Shown here: positions 42,282-52,500 of the stretch, in pieces
How positions within the stretch are numbered: the stretch's first letter is position 1
Layout of the letters: each line of letters begins with the position of its first letter
Program-made: the position numbers and the translations under genes
Assembly: GCF_963667735.1 (NCBI RefSeq)
Contig: NZ_OY763919.1
Span: 248,001 to 312,000 of the forward strand
DNA: 64,000 bases
From: an uncultured Methanoregula sp.
GTDB taxonomy: Archaea > Halobacteriota > Methanomicrobia > Methanomicrobiales > Methanospirillaceae
Direction: 5' to 3'
The notes under the pieces: generated by a model
What the model was told of the DNA's origin: nothing
Seen by the model: the letters and a program-made list of their open reading frames with translations, nothing else
The model's database searches: none

Positions 42282-43049
42282 ATGGAACTTTCCGTAGAAC
42301 ACTTAACCAAGGAATTTGAATCGATCAGGGTGCTTGAGGATATCTCGTTTGCACTCGGGAGCGGGAGGATCCTTGCCCTGATCGGCCCGAACGGCTCGGG
42401 CAAATCCACGCTCATCAAAAACCTGACCCTGATCCACGAGCCAACAGCGGGATCGATCGCGCTTGACGGGGAGGACATCCGCCGGATCGATCCCATAGAT
42501 CTCTCCATGAAGATCGGATATGTCCCCCAGCATTTCACCTATACCCTCTACTCCACGGTCTTCGAGACGGTCCTGCTCGGGAGACGGAGGTACATCCGGT
42601 GGTCGGTCTCCGAGGAGGAACTCTCCCGCGTCCAGGCCGCGCTCGATGCCCTTGGCATGGGGGATATGGCAGGGAAATACATGGACCAGCTCTCGGGGGG
42701 CGAACGCCAGAAAGTGTTCATCGCCCGGGCCCTTGCCCAGAATCCCGCCCTCTATCTCTTCGACGAACCGACCAGCGCGCTCGATATCCGGTACCAGATC
42801 GAAGTGATGGAGACGATGCGGAGGATCACGCTCGAAGAGCACTCCTCCCTGATAGTCGCAATGCACGATCTCAATCTCGCGTACCGGTACGCGGACGAAG
42901 TCCTCGTCCTCAGTCACGGGCGGATGGTCGGTTTCGGAAAACCTCACGAGATCCTGACGCCGGAATGCATCCGGAAGGTTTACGGCGTCGAATCGGTCAT
43001 CGCCGAGAACGAGTACGGGAAGTTCATCCTGCCAGTGAGAGTACTATAA
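42282..43049 (+). CDS. Metal-chelate ABC transporter ATPase (FecE/BtuD-like)
   Basis: This 255-residue protein has Walker A GPNGSGKST near residue 36, signature LSGGERQKVFIARAL near 137, Walker B LYLFDEPTSALDI near 160, and switch His in AMHDLNLAYRYAD. It is of standard length, and the partner permease is ten bases upstream. It is the third such ATPase in the window; unlike that at 8525 it has no C-terminal extension. It ends 125 bases before a convergent surface-protein gene. Confidence 0.9.
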   Translation: MELSVEHLTKEFESIRVLEDISFALGSGRILALIGPNGSGKSTLIKNLTLIHEPTAGSIALDGEDIRRIDPIDLSMKIGYVPQHFTYTLYSTVFETVLLGRRRYIRWSVSEEELSRVQAALDALGMGDMAGKYMDQLSGGERQKVFIARALAQNPALYLFDEPTSALDIRYQIEVMETMRRITLEEHSSLIVAMHDLNLAYRYADEVLVLSHGRMVGFGKPHEILTPECIRKVYGVESVIAENEYGKFILPVRVL

Positions 43050-43174
43050 CTGTATCCGGATACCCCCGGCACTATGCGCCCGGAACAGCGGGCAGGATTG
43101 CCGGTTTTTCCTGGAGCTGGGTACCGGCTGACCCAAAAAAAATCTGTCCTGGTGCAGAAAATCTGCGTCCGGGA

Positions 43175-46100
43175 TTACCAGATCTCCCGCTGCCGCCGGC
43201 GTTTTTTGATCACTGCTCCGGCGATACAGGCAATGACGACAACGGCAATGGCGGCAACAATCCATACGTAACTGGTCCCGGCCGCTACTGCAACCGGGGC
43301 AAGGACAGCAGAACCCTGAGTCGTAAGCTGTGCAACCGGTTCCACCGGGGGGGCCTGCTGGACGATGACCGGGCCGGCCGTGACGGAAACCAGGGTGAAG
43401 GTACAGAGCCCGTCGGGGGACTTTGCCCGGAAGACGATGTACCGGCTGTCCGAATCGTATCTCCGGAATGCCGTTTCAAGAACGTTCACCCCTGCCTCAT
43501 CGTCCATCCGGAGGATTTTGACCTGGGTAATCCCCCCGTTCTGTTTCACCCATTCCTGCGGAACGCTCATCTCGATTATGGCATTCTTTGTCTGGGGTAT
43601 GCCCTCTTCATTGACAACCATGGAATAGGCAACGGTGCCGATATCAAGTCCCTGCCGGGCAAGTGCGGACCGGTACAGGGACCGGGTCTCGCCGGGAAGA
43701 GCCTGCACGATACTTGTCGTGAACCTGCCGCCGCCATCGGGTTTTGTGGGGATCTCGGTACTCCATTTCGCCTCAATCTCGGGCATTGTCCCGATATCGG
43801 CGGTCAGGGGCAGAATTTCCACGGTTCCTTTATCCGCAACCGTGGTCTTCTCCACCCAGGCATACGATGTAGCCGAAGGGGAACGGTACTCGTATACCTG
43901 CCCTTCTTTGGCTGAACTGCTGAGCTTCGAACCGCCTCCGCTGCTGCCACCGCCGCCGGAACTGCTGCTGCCGCCGCTGCTTCCGCTGCCGGATGAGGAG
44001 GCTGAAACCGAAGAGAGGATAAATGTCGAGAGACCATCGGGTGAGAGTGCTGAAAAAAGCTCATTCCCGCTCTTATCCGTTCCCTGGTACTGCGTGGTGA
44101 GGAACTGGGTTGTGCCATTGTCCGCTCTCCGCATGATGACGATGTGATCGCGCCCTCCGTGAGCAGTTACCCAGACAGGGCTTACCGCCATCCCGATTGT
44201 TGCATTAAGGATCGATCCATTCTCGCCATGGTTGGCAAGGCAGGTTTTGTTGAAATTCACGGTATATGCGATTGCATCCATCTGTTTCCCGGCACCGGTT
44301 GCAGCGAGCGTGAAGGAAGACTGGGACGCAGTGTCGGGATCTTTGGTGATGGTCATCGTAATCTGCGCCGAGCTGTTCGGAACTTCCTGGAGACGGAGAG
44401 TATAATTGATGGCAGGAGTTCCCACATCCGTTATAGGAACGGTGACCGGGGTTCCTGCTGCGACGACCGATGCAACCGTGCCTGAGACGCTGGCCCCGTC
44501 ACTCTCCGGCAGGTCGGTTAAGAGAATATCCAGGGTTTCCCAGCCATGGCCGACACCGGTCATCGTTACGGTTTTTCCTGATACGGTGGCGTTTGCCTTG
44601 CTGACTGAAACGTTCTGGCCGGTACCGGCCTGTGTTGTCGTAAGATTCGCGATGGCAAAGGACTGGTCAACGATCGTACGCACGTTGACCGAGATGGTTA
44701 TGGTTGCGGTGGATGACCCGGCAGAATTCGCTGTTGTCAGTTTCACGGTATAAGTACCATATGAAGAATACGTGTGGACCGGGTTTTGTCCGGTAGTGTT
44801 TGTGCCATCGCCAAAGTCCCAGGACCAGGATTCGGGTTCACCGGTCGATGTATCGCTGAAGCTGACGGTCATCGGGGCGTCGCCGGAGGTTTTGTTAGCC
44901 GTAAACGAGGCCGCAACCGAAGGTATCCTGGCTGTTATAAAAGAGCTGCGTGTCAGGGTGTTGCTGCCCTGCGCATTGGTAACGTTGAGAGAGACCGTGT
45001 ACGTTCCTGCCGAAGTATAGACATGGGAAGGGTTCTGTTCGGTTGCAGTAGAGTTATCGCCAAAGTCCCATTTCCATGCAGTAGGCGAACCTGCCGAGAG
45101 ATCCTCAAACCGGACTGTCAGGGGCCTTATGCCGCTCGTGACGTTCGATGTGAATGAGGCCACGGGTTCGCCGGATGTCGAAGGCTTGTAATCAATTACA
45201 AGGATCTGCTGGAGTGCGGCCATGCCGCCGCTGGAAGTCCCCTGGACTGCGGCTTCGTTCCCGGCAGGCGCGAGATAACTCTTCACGTCAAATATCTGGG
45301 CACCTGCACTGTACTGATCGCCCTGCCAGGCGTTCGTTCCCATCGTGTGCCCGTTGAAGACCAGATTGCCTTCATCGGGCCCGGCACTACCGGCGAAACT
45401 GTAGAGGGTGGCACTCCGGACCACACCGGTGTCAATGATCAGGCCGGTGAATGGCGCGTATGCGGTGGCTTCCTCAAGCGTTGTCCCGTAGGTTTCGCTT
45501 ACCAGGAGTTCATCGCATTCTTCGTTGATGAAGATCTGTTTTCTCGTCCCCGAAGGATCGCGGTAGATGACGACAAGGGTACTGGGATACAGGGCATTGC
45601 TGTTCCCGGTGCCAGGGGTTATGACCAGATTGTTGCCGGATGTACTGAAAATACTGGTGACATCGAACCGGTACAGCCCGTACAGATTGTTAGGATAACT
45701 GCCAAAGTTGCTCCTGTCGGTATAACGGGTCCCGCCGGTGAGCGAGTTCCCGTTGAAATTTGCCGTCCAGCTCGGGGTGCCTCCCGGGGTTGTGTCCCAG
45801 TTGTACGAGACGTAAAGGTAAACTTTCTCAACAGTTGCACCATCAGGAACTGGGAGATCACTTGCGGTCCAGGTTTCAGCCCTGCTCTTCCAGCCTACCG
45901 CCTGGTACATGTCAGACGGTTGGGTGGAATAGACAACGCCACCGTTAAGATCGTAAGTCATCTTTGTCGTGATGTTGCTGCCGCCGTCCCAGTAGAGTCC
46001 CTTGCCTTTGTACCCGTTGTACCGGACGGGAAGGGATGAACTGTTTTTGAAATTGTTGGTCTCGTCGGTTTCCGCAACGAAGTTCTCCGGGTCCACAACG

Positions 46101-46531
46101 GCCCGGTAGGTTACGGTCCCGCCTTCGAGATTCCGCAGTGTCGGGTCGATGAGGGTCACTGAACTGGCCCCACCTCCTGTAAGGGACGAGATGACCGTGC
46201 TGCTGACTGGGGTCGTCCCGCCCGATACATCGCTTGCATACAGAGCAACGGTAATGTTGGTTACGGTCTCTGTCCCGGTATTCCTGACCGTATTGATCTT
46301 GATCGTGTTGGGTTCCTTTGCAAAAACGACCGATGGCGGAACAGTGGCAACAGTACCTGGTATGCTGAGATCCGCTGCCGCAGCGGTTACAGGAACTGCC
46401 AGGAGGAGCAGGCAGAGAAAGAGGCTGCAGAGAAATACCGGTGCTGCCGCTTTCCATCGGCATTCCCGCTGCCCGGAGACAGGCATAGGAGAGGCCGGGA
46501 AGCCGGATATGCGGGAAAATGATTGGTGCAT
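43175..46531 (-). CDS. Surface protein with CARDB, DUF3344, PKD and PGF-pre-PGF domains
   Basis: This 1118-residue protein has a signal segment (VFLCSLFLCLLLLAVPVTA, near residues 32-52), a CARDB-like domain (about 55-165), and a DUF3344-type domain (about 165-440, with FINEECDELLVSE). Two PKD domains (WKWDFGD, WSWDFGD, about 445-615) precede two PGF-pre-PGF-like domains separated by a Gly/Ser linker (GSGSSGGSSSSGGGGSSGG). A membrane helix (about 1085-1107) and KKRRRQR tail anchor it. It should sit on the cell surface facing outward. The CARDB-DUF3344 part is almost identical to part of the next gene, with a run of about 200 identical bases. It is probably co-transcribed with that gene, 42 bases away. 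Confidence 0.86.
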   Translation of the reverse strand: MHQSFSRISGFPASPMPVSGQRECRWKAAAPVFLCSLFLCLLLLAVPVTAAAADLSIPGTVATVPPSVVFAKEPNTIKINTVRNTGTETVTNITVALYASDVSGGTTPVSSTVISSLTGGGASSVTLIDPTLRNLEGGTVTYRAVVDPENFVAETDETNNFKNSSSLPVRYNGYKGKGLYWDGGSNITTKMTYDLNGGVVYSTQPSDMYQAVGWKSRAETWTASDLPVPDGATVEKVYLYVSYNWDTTPGGTPSWTANFNGNSLTGGTRYTDRSNFGSYPNNLYGLYRFDVTSIFSTSGNNLVITPGTGNSNALYPSTLVVIYRDPSGTRKQIFINEECDELLVSETYGTTLEEATAYAPFTGLIIDTGVVRSATLYSFAGSAGPDEGNLVFNGHTMGTNAWQGDQYSAGAQIFDVKSYLAPAGNEAAVQGTSSGGMAALQQILVIDYKPSTSGEPVASFTSNVTSGIRPLTVRFEDLSAGSPTAWKWDFGDNSTATEQNPSHVYTSAGTYTVSLNVTNAQGSNTLTRSSFITARIPSVAASFTANKTSGDAPMTVSFSDTSTGEPESWSWDFGDGTNTTGQNPVHTYSSYGTYTVKLTTANSAGSSTATITISVNVRTIVDQSFAIANLTTTQAGTGQNVSVSKANATVSGKTVTMTGVGHGWETLDILLTDLPESDGASVSGTVASVVAAGTPVTVPITDVGTPAINYTLRLQEVPNSSAQITMTITKDPDTASQSSFTLAATGAGKQMDAIAYTVNFNKTCLANHGENGSILNATIGMAVSPVWVTAHGGRDHIVIMRRADNGTTQFLTTQYQGTDKSGNELFSALSPDGLSTFILSSVSASSSGSGSSGGSSSSGGGGSSGGGSKLSSSAKEGQVYEYRSPSATSYAWVEKTTVADKGTVEILPLTADIGTMPEIEAKWSTEIPTKPDGGGRFTTSIVQALPGETRSLYRSALARQGLDIGTVAYSMVVNEEGIPQTKNAIIEMSVPQEWVKQNGGITQVKILRMDDEAGVNVLETAFRRYDSDSRYIVFRAKSPDGLCTFTLVSVTAGPVIVQQAPPVEPVAQLTTQGSAVLAPVAVAAGTSYVWIVAAIAVVVIACIAGAVIKKRRRQREIW

Positions 46532-46573
46532 GATTCACATTCACCTGTAGGCACGACGGGGAGGAGATAAAAT

Positions 46574-49500
46574 TTATTTGTATTTCCGGAAGAGCGCCGG
46601 GTTCTGCCTGCGGATATACCATTTCCGGATGATTACTACGCTGACGCAGAGCACAATGATTCCGGCAATGCCGAACACAAATACGAGGGGGAACCCGGGC
46701 TGCTGCTGTGCATCAGTTGCCGGCGGGGCAGCATGGGTTTTTTCTGCGGTCGGAATAATGGTGTGCTGTGTTGAGACCGCAGCGGGAGTTGATGAGACCT
46801 GCTGCTGGATGCTCGCGGGCGTCGGGGCAGTTGTTGCAGCCGTGACAATGGCTGCGTCTTTCACGAGCACCGTTGCGAAGTACGAGAAGCCGGGGGTGGT
46901 TGCCCGGTACAGGAACGCACCGTCTTTCGTGCCGATGTACTCAGTCGGGAGCTGTTCCCATGCATTGTTGTGGAACCGCTGAAGCTGGACATCCCGGTAG
47001 GTCATCTTCTGGCTGTCAAGATACGACTGCGGGACGGTGAACTCGATCTTTGCCTGGTTGACATCGTTGCTTGTGGCATGGTAGAGATTGATCTTGTGGA
47101 GTTCGTACACCGGTACGGCCGGGGCCGGGATATCCTTAGGCAGCGAATCGGGCTTCTCGGTCATGAGGAAGAAGTCCTTGCTGAACGTCCCGACCGGCTG
47201 GAGCTCAATCTTCGCAATGTGGGTGGGGCCGTTGACGGTCTGCGTTGTCCACGGGTTGGCGGACGGGTCCACCGGGGATTTCTGGACGGTTGATTCCGAA
47301 GACTTGACAGCGGAAGACGACACAGTGTCCGTGTCGCCGTTGTTGGAGTACGAGCTGTACGAACCGGAGCTGCTGCCTGAAGACCCGGAGGAGACCGCCG
47401 AGACCGAGGCGAGCGAGAACGTCGAGAGGCCGTTTGGCGAGATGATAGTCAGCGTGTAGAGGCCGGATCCATCGGGGCCGGATACCGAAGGCGTCAGGAT
47501 CTGGGTCGTGCCGTCATCGGCCCTGCGGAGGACCGCAAGAGCACCGGTTCCGCCGTGGGCGTCGACCCATGCCTTGCTGACAGTCATCGTAAGGGTTGCC
47601 GACTGGATGATACCGCCGTCGCCGGCGTTGGCAAGGTTCGTCTTCTGGACGTTCAAAGTATATGCGATATCATCGATCTGCTTGCCTGCCGAGCTGGCGA
47701 ACAGGGAGAACGAACTCTGGGCCGCTGCGTCCGGGTCCTTTGTGATCGTCTGCGTGATGGCAGCCGTCGTGCCCGGCATAGCGCTCATGTTGAGCGCGAT
47801 CTGGACGGTCGGCGTTCCCACCGAGGTGATCGGCGCCGTTACCGGCTCGGTTGTGGCCTTCACGGTCTCGACCGTGCCGTTGACGGAACTTGTACTGCTC
47901 TCGGTCGTGTTGGCCGCAAGCGTGATCGCAAGCGAGGACCAGCTTGACGTGTTGCTGATCGTGACCACATTGCCGCTCTTCGTGACATTACCGCCCGTTG
48001 TGTCGATGGTGACGTTCTGGACGCCGCCCGAAGTCGTGGTCGTGACATTACTGACTGCGAACGTGTTGCTCTGGACTACCGGCGCAATCACCGTGATGTA
48101 CTTCGATTTCGTTACGGTATTATTGCCCGCTGCGTTCTCCGCCTTCAGGCTCACCGTGTAACTACCGTTTGCCGCATACGTGTGGACAGGATTCTGCTCA
48201 GTCGCAGTGCTGCTGTCGCCGAAGTCCCACTGCCAGGCCGTCGGGGTATTGGTCGATTTATCCGTGAACTTAACAATGAGCGGCTTGTCGCCCTCGGTCT
48301 TATTGGCCGTAAACGCTGCGATCGGCGCTATTGTGGCCGGTACCGTGCTCGTTGGCGTTGGCGTCGGAGTTACTGTCGGGGTCGGCGTGACCGCTGATGT
48401 AACCGTGATGAAATCCGTGAGCCGGTTGCTGTGCGTGCCGGCCGCATTCGTGACCGTCAGGTTCACCGTGTAGTTGCCGGCCGAGGCATACGTGTGGACC
48501 GGGTTCTGCACGGTCGCATTCACGCTGCTGCCGTCGCCAAAGTCCCATAGCCAGATCGTAGGATCGTTCTCCGAGATGTCCAGGAACTTCACCGTCAGCG
48601 GGGCCGGGCCGGTCGTCTCGTCGGCGCCAAACGCTGCTACCGGTACCCGGGTTCCTGCAGTAACGGTCACATACCCGGACCGTACCTTTGAACTGCTTCC
48701 CGCTGCGTTGGTTGCGGTCAGGTTCACCGTGTAAGTTCCTGCATTCGCGTACGTGTGCACCGGGTTCTGGACCGTTGCATTGACCGCACTGTTATCGCCG
48801 AAATCCCAGAGCCAGCTGGTTGGCGAGTTGGTGGAATTGTCGGTGAATGAAACGGTTAACGGTGCAGTGCCGGAGGTTGTGCCGGATGAGAATCCGGCAA
48901 CCGGCGCTGTTGCTGCCGTGTATTTCACGGCAAGCGTTGCAAGCGTGGTCTTGTAGGACTTACCAGTGCCGCTGACTGTCGCGTGAGTGTACGTGAAACT
49001 GCTGTCGCTGCCGGCAGTAATGTAGTTCTTCACATCCCAGGAATTAGTCTCGAAAGACGGCAGGCTTGTCCCGCTCTGGCCGGTTACCGCGTTGCCGTTG
49101 AATGTATACGAAGCATCCGTTGTGGCCAGGGCAACGTTCTTCAGGCTCGCGCTGGTCCAGCCGGAGTTAAGGTTGCCGGTGCCGAACGTCGTGGTCACCG
49201 CACTGCCAGTCGAGAGCTGATAATCGTGACCCTCGTTCACCCAGTACTTCACGGTGTCGCTATCTCCATCGTTGTACGCTACTACCAGCGTCAGTTCTTT
49301 CAGGCGACCATCGAACGTTGAACCGCCTGTGTTCTGGGTAACTATCTGTGCATTGACCGTGTTCGCATTGACGAGCGAGGTTACATCGTAGGATAACCTG
49401 TAATCCGAATACTGCCGGTTCACATGGTTGTTGACCGGGTAGACATCAACCGAGTTGGCTGAAGCGGTTGCCAGCGTCTCGGTGCCGAGCAGAGTCTCGT

Positions 49501-52500
49501 ACGTCCCGTCTCCATTGCCATCAAACGAGACAGCCACCTGACCGGCGCGGTTGTCGGTGCCGGCTGCATACACTACTGCATATAACCGAGCCCACTGGAT
49601 ATCCGTGTTTGTCGGGATCGTATAGGTCTGTGTGAAAGTCTTGAGACCGGGTGTTGAGGATTGGCTGCTCCATGCTACCGGCTGGTACGCTCCGACATAC
49701 AGGTCGCCGGAAACCGTGCCGTTTTTGACCGTAGAGAGACGTAACGGCCCTGCCGACGATGAGATATACTGGACCTGGGTCGTGCTGTTGCTGCCGGCAG
49801 CGTTCGTCGCGGTCAGCCTCACATCATATGCTCCCGCTGCAAAACTTTTGACCGGGTTCTGAACCGTGGAGAATGACGTCCAGGAGTCGCTTGTTCCGGA
49901 GGCCCGTAATTCCCAGTTCCACGAAGTCGGGGTGTTCGTCGAGGCATCGGTGAATGTCACAGCCAGCGGGGCCGGACCAAACACCGGAGTTGCAGTGAAG
50001 TTCGCTACCGGCGTAGCGGCGGCTCCATTTACCGTGATGTAATTCGTGCTCTTCTGGCTGGTGCTGCCGGCTGAGTTCGTCGCCGTCAGGTTCACCGTAT
50101 AGGTTCCTGCACTCGCGTACGTGTGGACCGGGTTCTGCACCGTCGCATTCGTTGCGTCACCGTCGCCGAAGTCCCACAGCCAGCTCGTCGGCGTATTTGT
50201 CGACGTATCGGTGAACACGACCGTGAATGGGGCAGTGCCGGAAGTTGCCGATGAAGTGAAGCCGGCGACCGGTACTGTTGCTGCCGTGTATTTCACGGCC
50301 AGCGTTGCAAGAGTTGTCTTGTAGGATCCACCTGATGGCGCGTAGGTGAAGTCACTGTTACTGCCGGCTGACAGGAACGGCTTGACATTCCACACATTCG
50401 TCTCGAAACTGGGAAGTGTAGTTCCCGCCGTGTTTGCGATGGGATTCGAGGTAAAATTGTAGACTGCATCCCGGGTACTCAGTGCAACATTTTGAAGTGT
50501 CGCCTGTGTCCAGCCGGCGGGAAGACCGCTGGTTGCGAACGTTGTGGTGACACCGGTATCAGTTTTTGCCTGGTAGTCGTGGCCTTCGTTCACCCAGTAT
50601 TTCACCTGGTCCGAGTCGCCGTCATTGTACGCAACGACCAGCGTCAGTTCTTTCAGGCGACCATCGAACGTTGAACCACCAGTGTTCTGGGAAACTATCT
50701 GTGCATTGACCGTGTTCGCGCTGATAAGCGAGGTCACATCGTAAGATAACTTATAATCCGAATACTGCCGGTTCACATGATTGTTGACCGGGTAGACATC
50801 AACCGAGTTGGCTGAAGCAGTCGCCAGCGTCTCGGTGCCGAGAACAGTTTCATACGTCCCGTCTCCATTGCCATCAAACGAGACAACTGCCTGACCGGCG
50901 CGGTTGTCGGTGCCGGCTGCATACACTACTGCATATAACCGGGCCCACTGGATATCCGTGTGTGCCGGGATCGTATACGACTGCGTGAAGGTCCTCTGGA
51001 TCGGGGTTGTTCCCTGACTGGACCAGGGAGTCGGCTGGAACGCTCCGACATACAGATCGCCGGAAACCGTGCCGTTCCGGACCGTAGTCAGACGCAACGG
51101 CCCTGCCGACGATGAGATGTACTGGGCCTGGGTCGTGCTGTTGCTGCCGGCGGCGTTGGTCGCGGTCAGCCTCACATCATATGCTCCCGCTGCAAAACTG
51201 TTGACCGGGTTCTGAACCGTGGAGAATGACGTCCAGGAGTCGCTTGTTCCGGATGCCCGGGATTCCCAGTTCCACGAAGTCGGGGTGTTCGTCGTCGAAT
51301 CCGTGAATGTTACGGACAGCGGGGCCAGACCAAGCACCGGCGTTGCGGTGAAGTTAGCCACCGGCGTAGCGGCGGCTGCATTTACGGTGATGTAATTCGT
51401 GCTCTTCTGGCTGGTACTGCCGGCTGAGTTCGTGGCCGTCAGGTTCACTGTGTAGGTTCCTGCCGATGCGTAGGTGTGAACCGGGTTCTGTTTCGTGGCA
51501 TTCGTGACATCATTGTCGCCGAAGTCCCAGAGCCAGCTGGTCGGGGAATTGGTCGAGGTGTCGGTGAAGACTGCCGTGAACGGCGCTATGCCGGACGAGG
51601 TCGTTGACGTGAAAGAGGCAACAGGTGTTGTAACTACAGTGGGGTATTCCACTACGAGGATCTGCGGGAGGGCTAACATACCGCCGCTGGTAGTTCCCTG
51701 GACTGCGGCTTCGTTCCCGGCAGGCGCAAGATAACTCTTCACATCGAATATCTGGGCACCCGCACTGTTCTGATCGCCCTGCCATGCGTTCGTTCCCACG
51801 GTGTGCCCGTTGAAGACCAGATTGCCTTCATCTGGCCCGGCACTACCGGCGAAACTGTAGAGAGTGGCACTCCGGACCGCACCGGTGTCAATGGTCAGGC
51901 CGGTGAATGGCGCGTATGCGGTGGCTTCCTCAAGCGTTGTCCCGTAGGTTTCGCTTACCAGGAGTTCATCGCATTCTTCGTTGATGAAGATCTGTTTTCT
52001 CGTCCCCGAAGGATCGCGGTAGATGACGACAAGGGTACTGGGATACAGGGCATTGCTGTTCCCGGTGCCAGGGGTTATGACCAGATTGTTGCCGGCCGTG
52101 CTGAACTGGCTGGTGACATTGTACCGGTATACCCCATACAGGTTGTCTGCATAGCTGCCGAAGTTGCTTTTATCGGTATACAGGGCCTCGCTGTTGATGG
52201 CGTTTCCATTGAAATTCGCCGTCCAGATCGGGGTGCCTCCCGGAGTTGTGTCCCAGTTGTAAGGCACGTACAGCCGGGCGTTTTCTACCGTTGCGCCGGC
52301 GGGAACCGGGAGATCGGCTGCAGTCCAGGTCTCGGTCCGGCTGCCGGTCCAACCTGCCCCGTTATACATTGACGACGGCTGCGTGGAATAGGCTACGCCA
52401 CCTTTGAGATCGTACGTTGCCTTCGTGGTGATGTTGCTGCCGCCTTCCCAGTAGATCCCCTTGCCTTTGTACCCGTTGTAACGGACGGGGATGGATGAAC

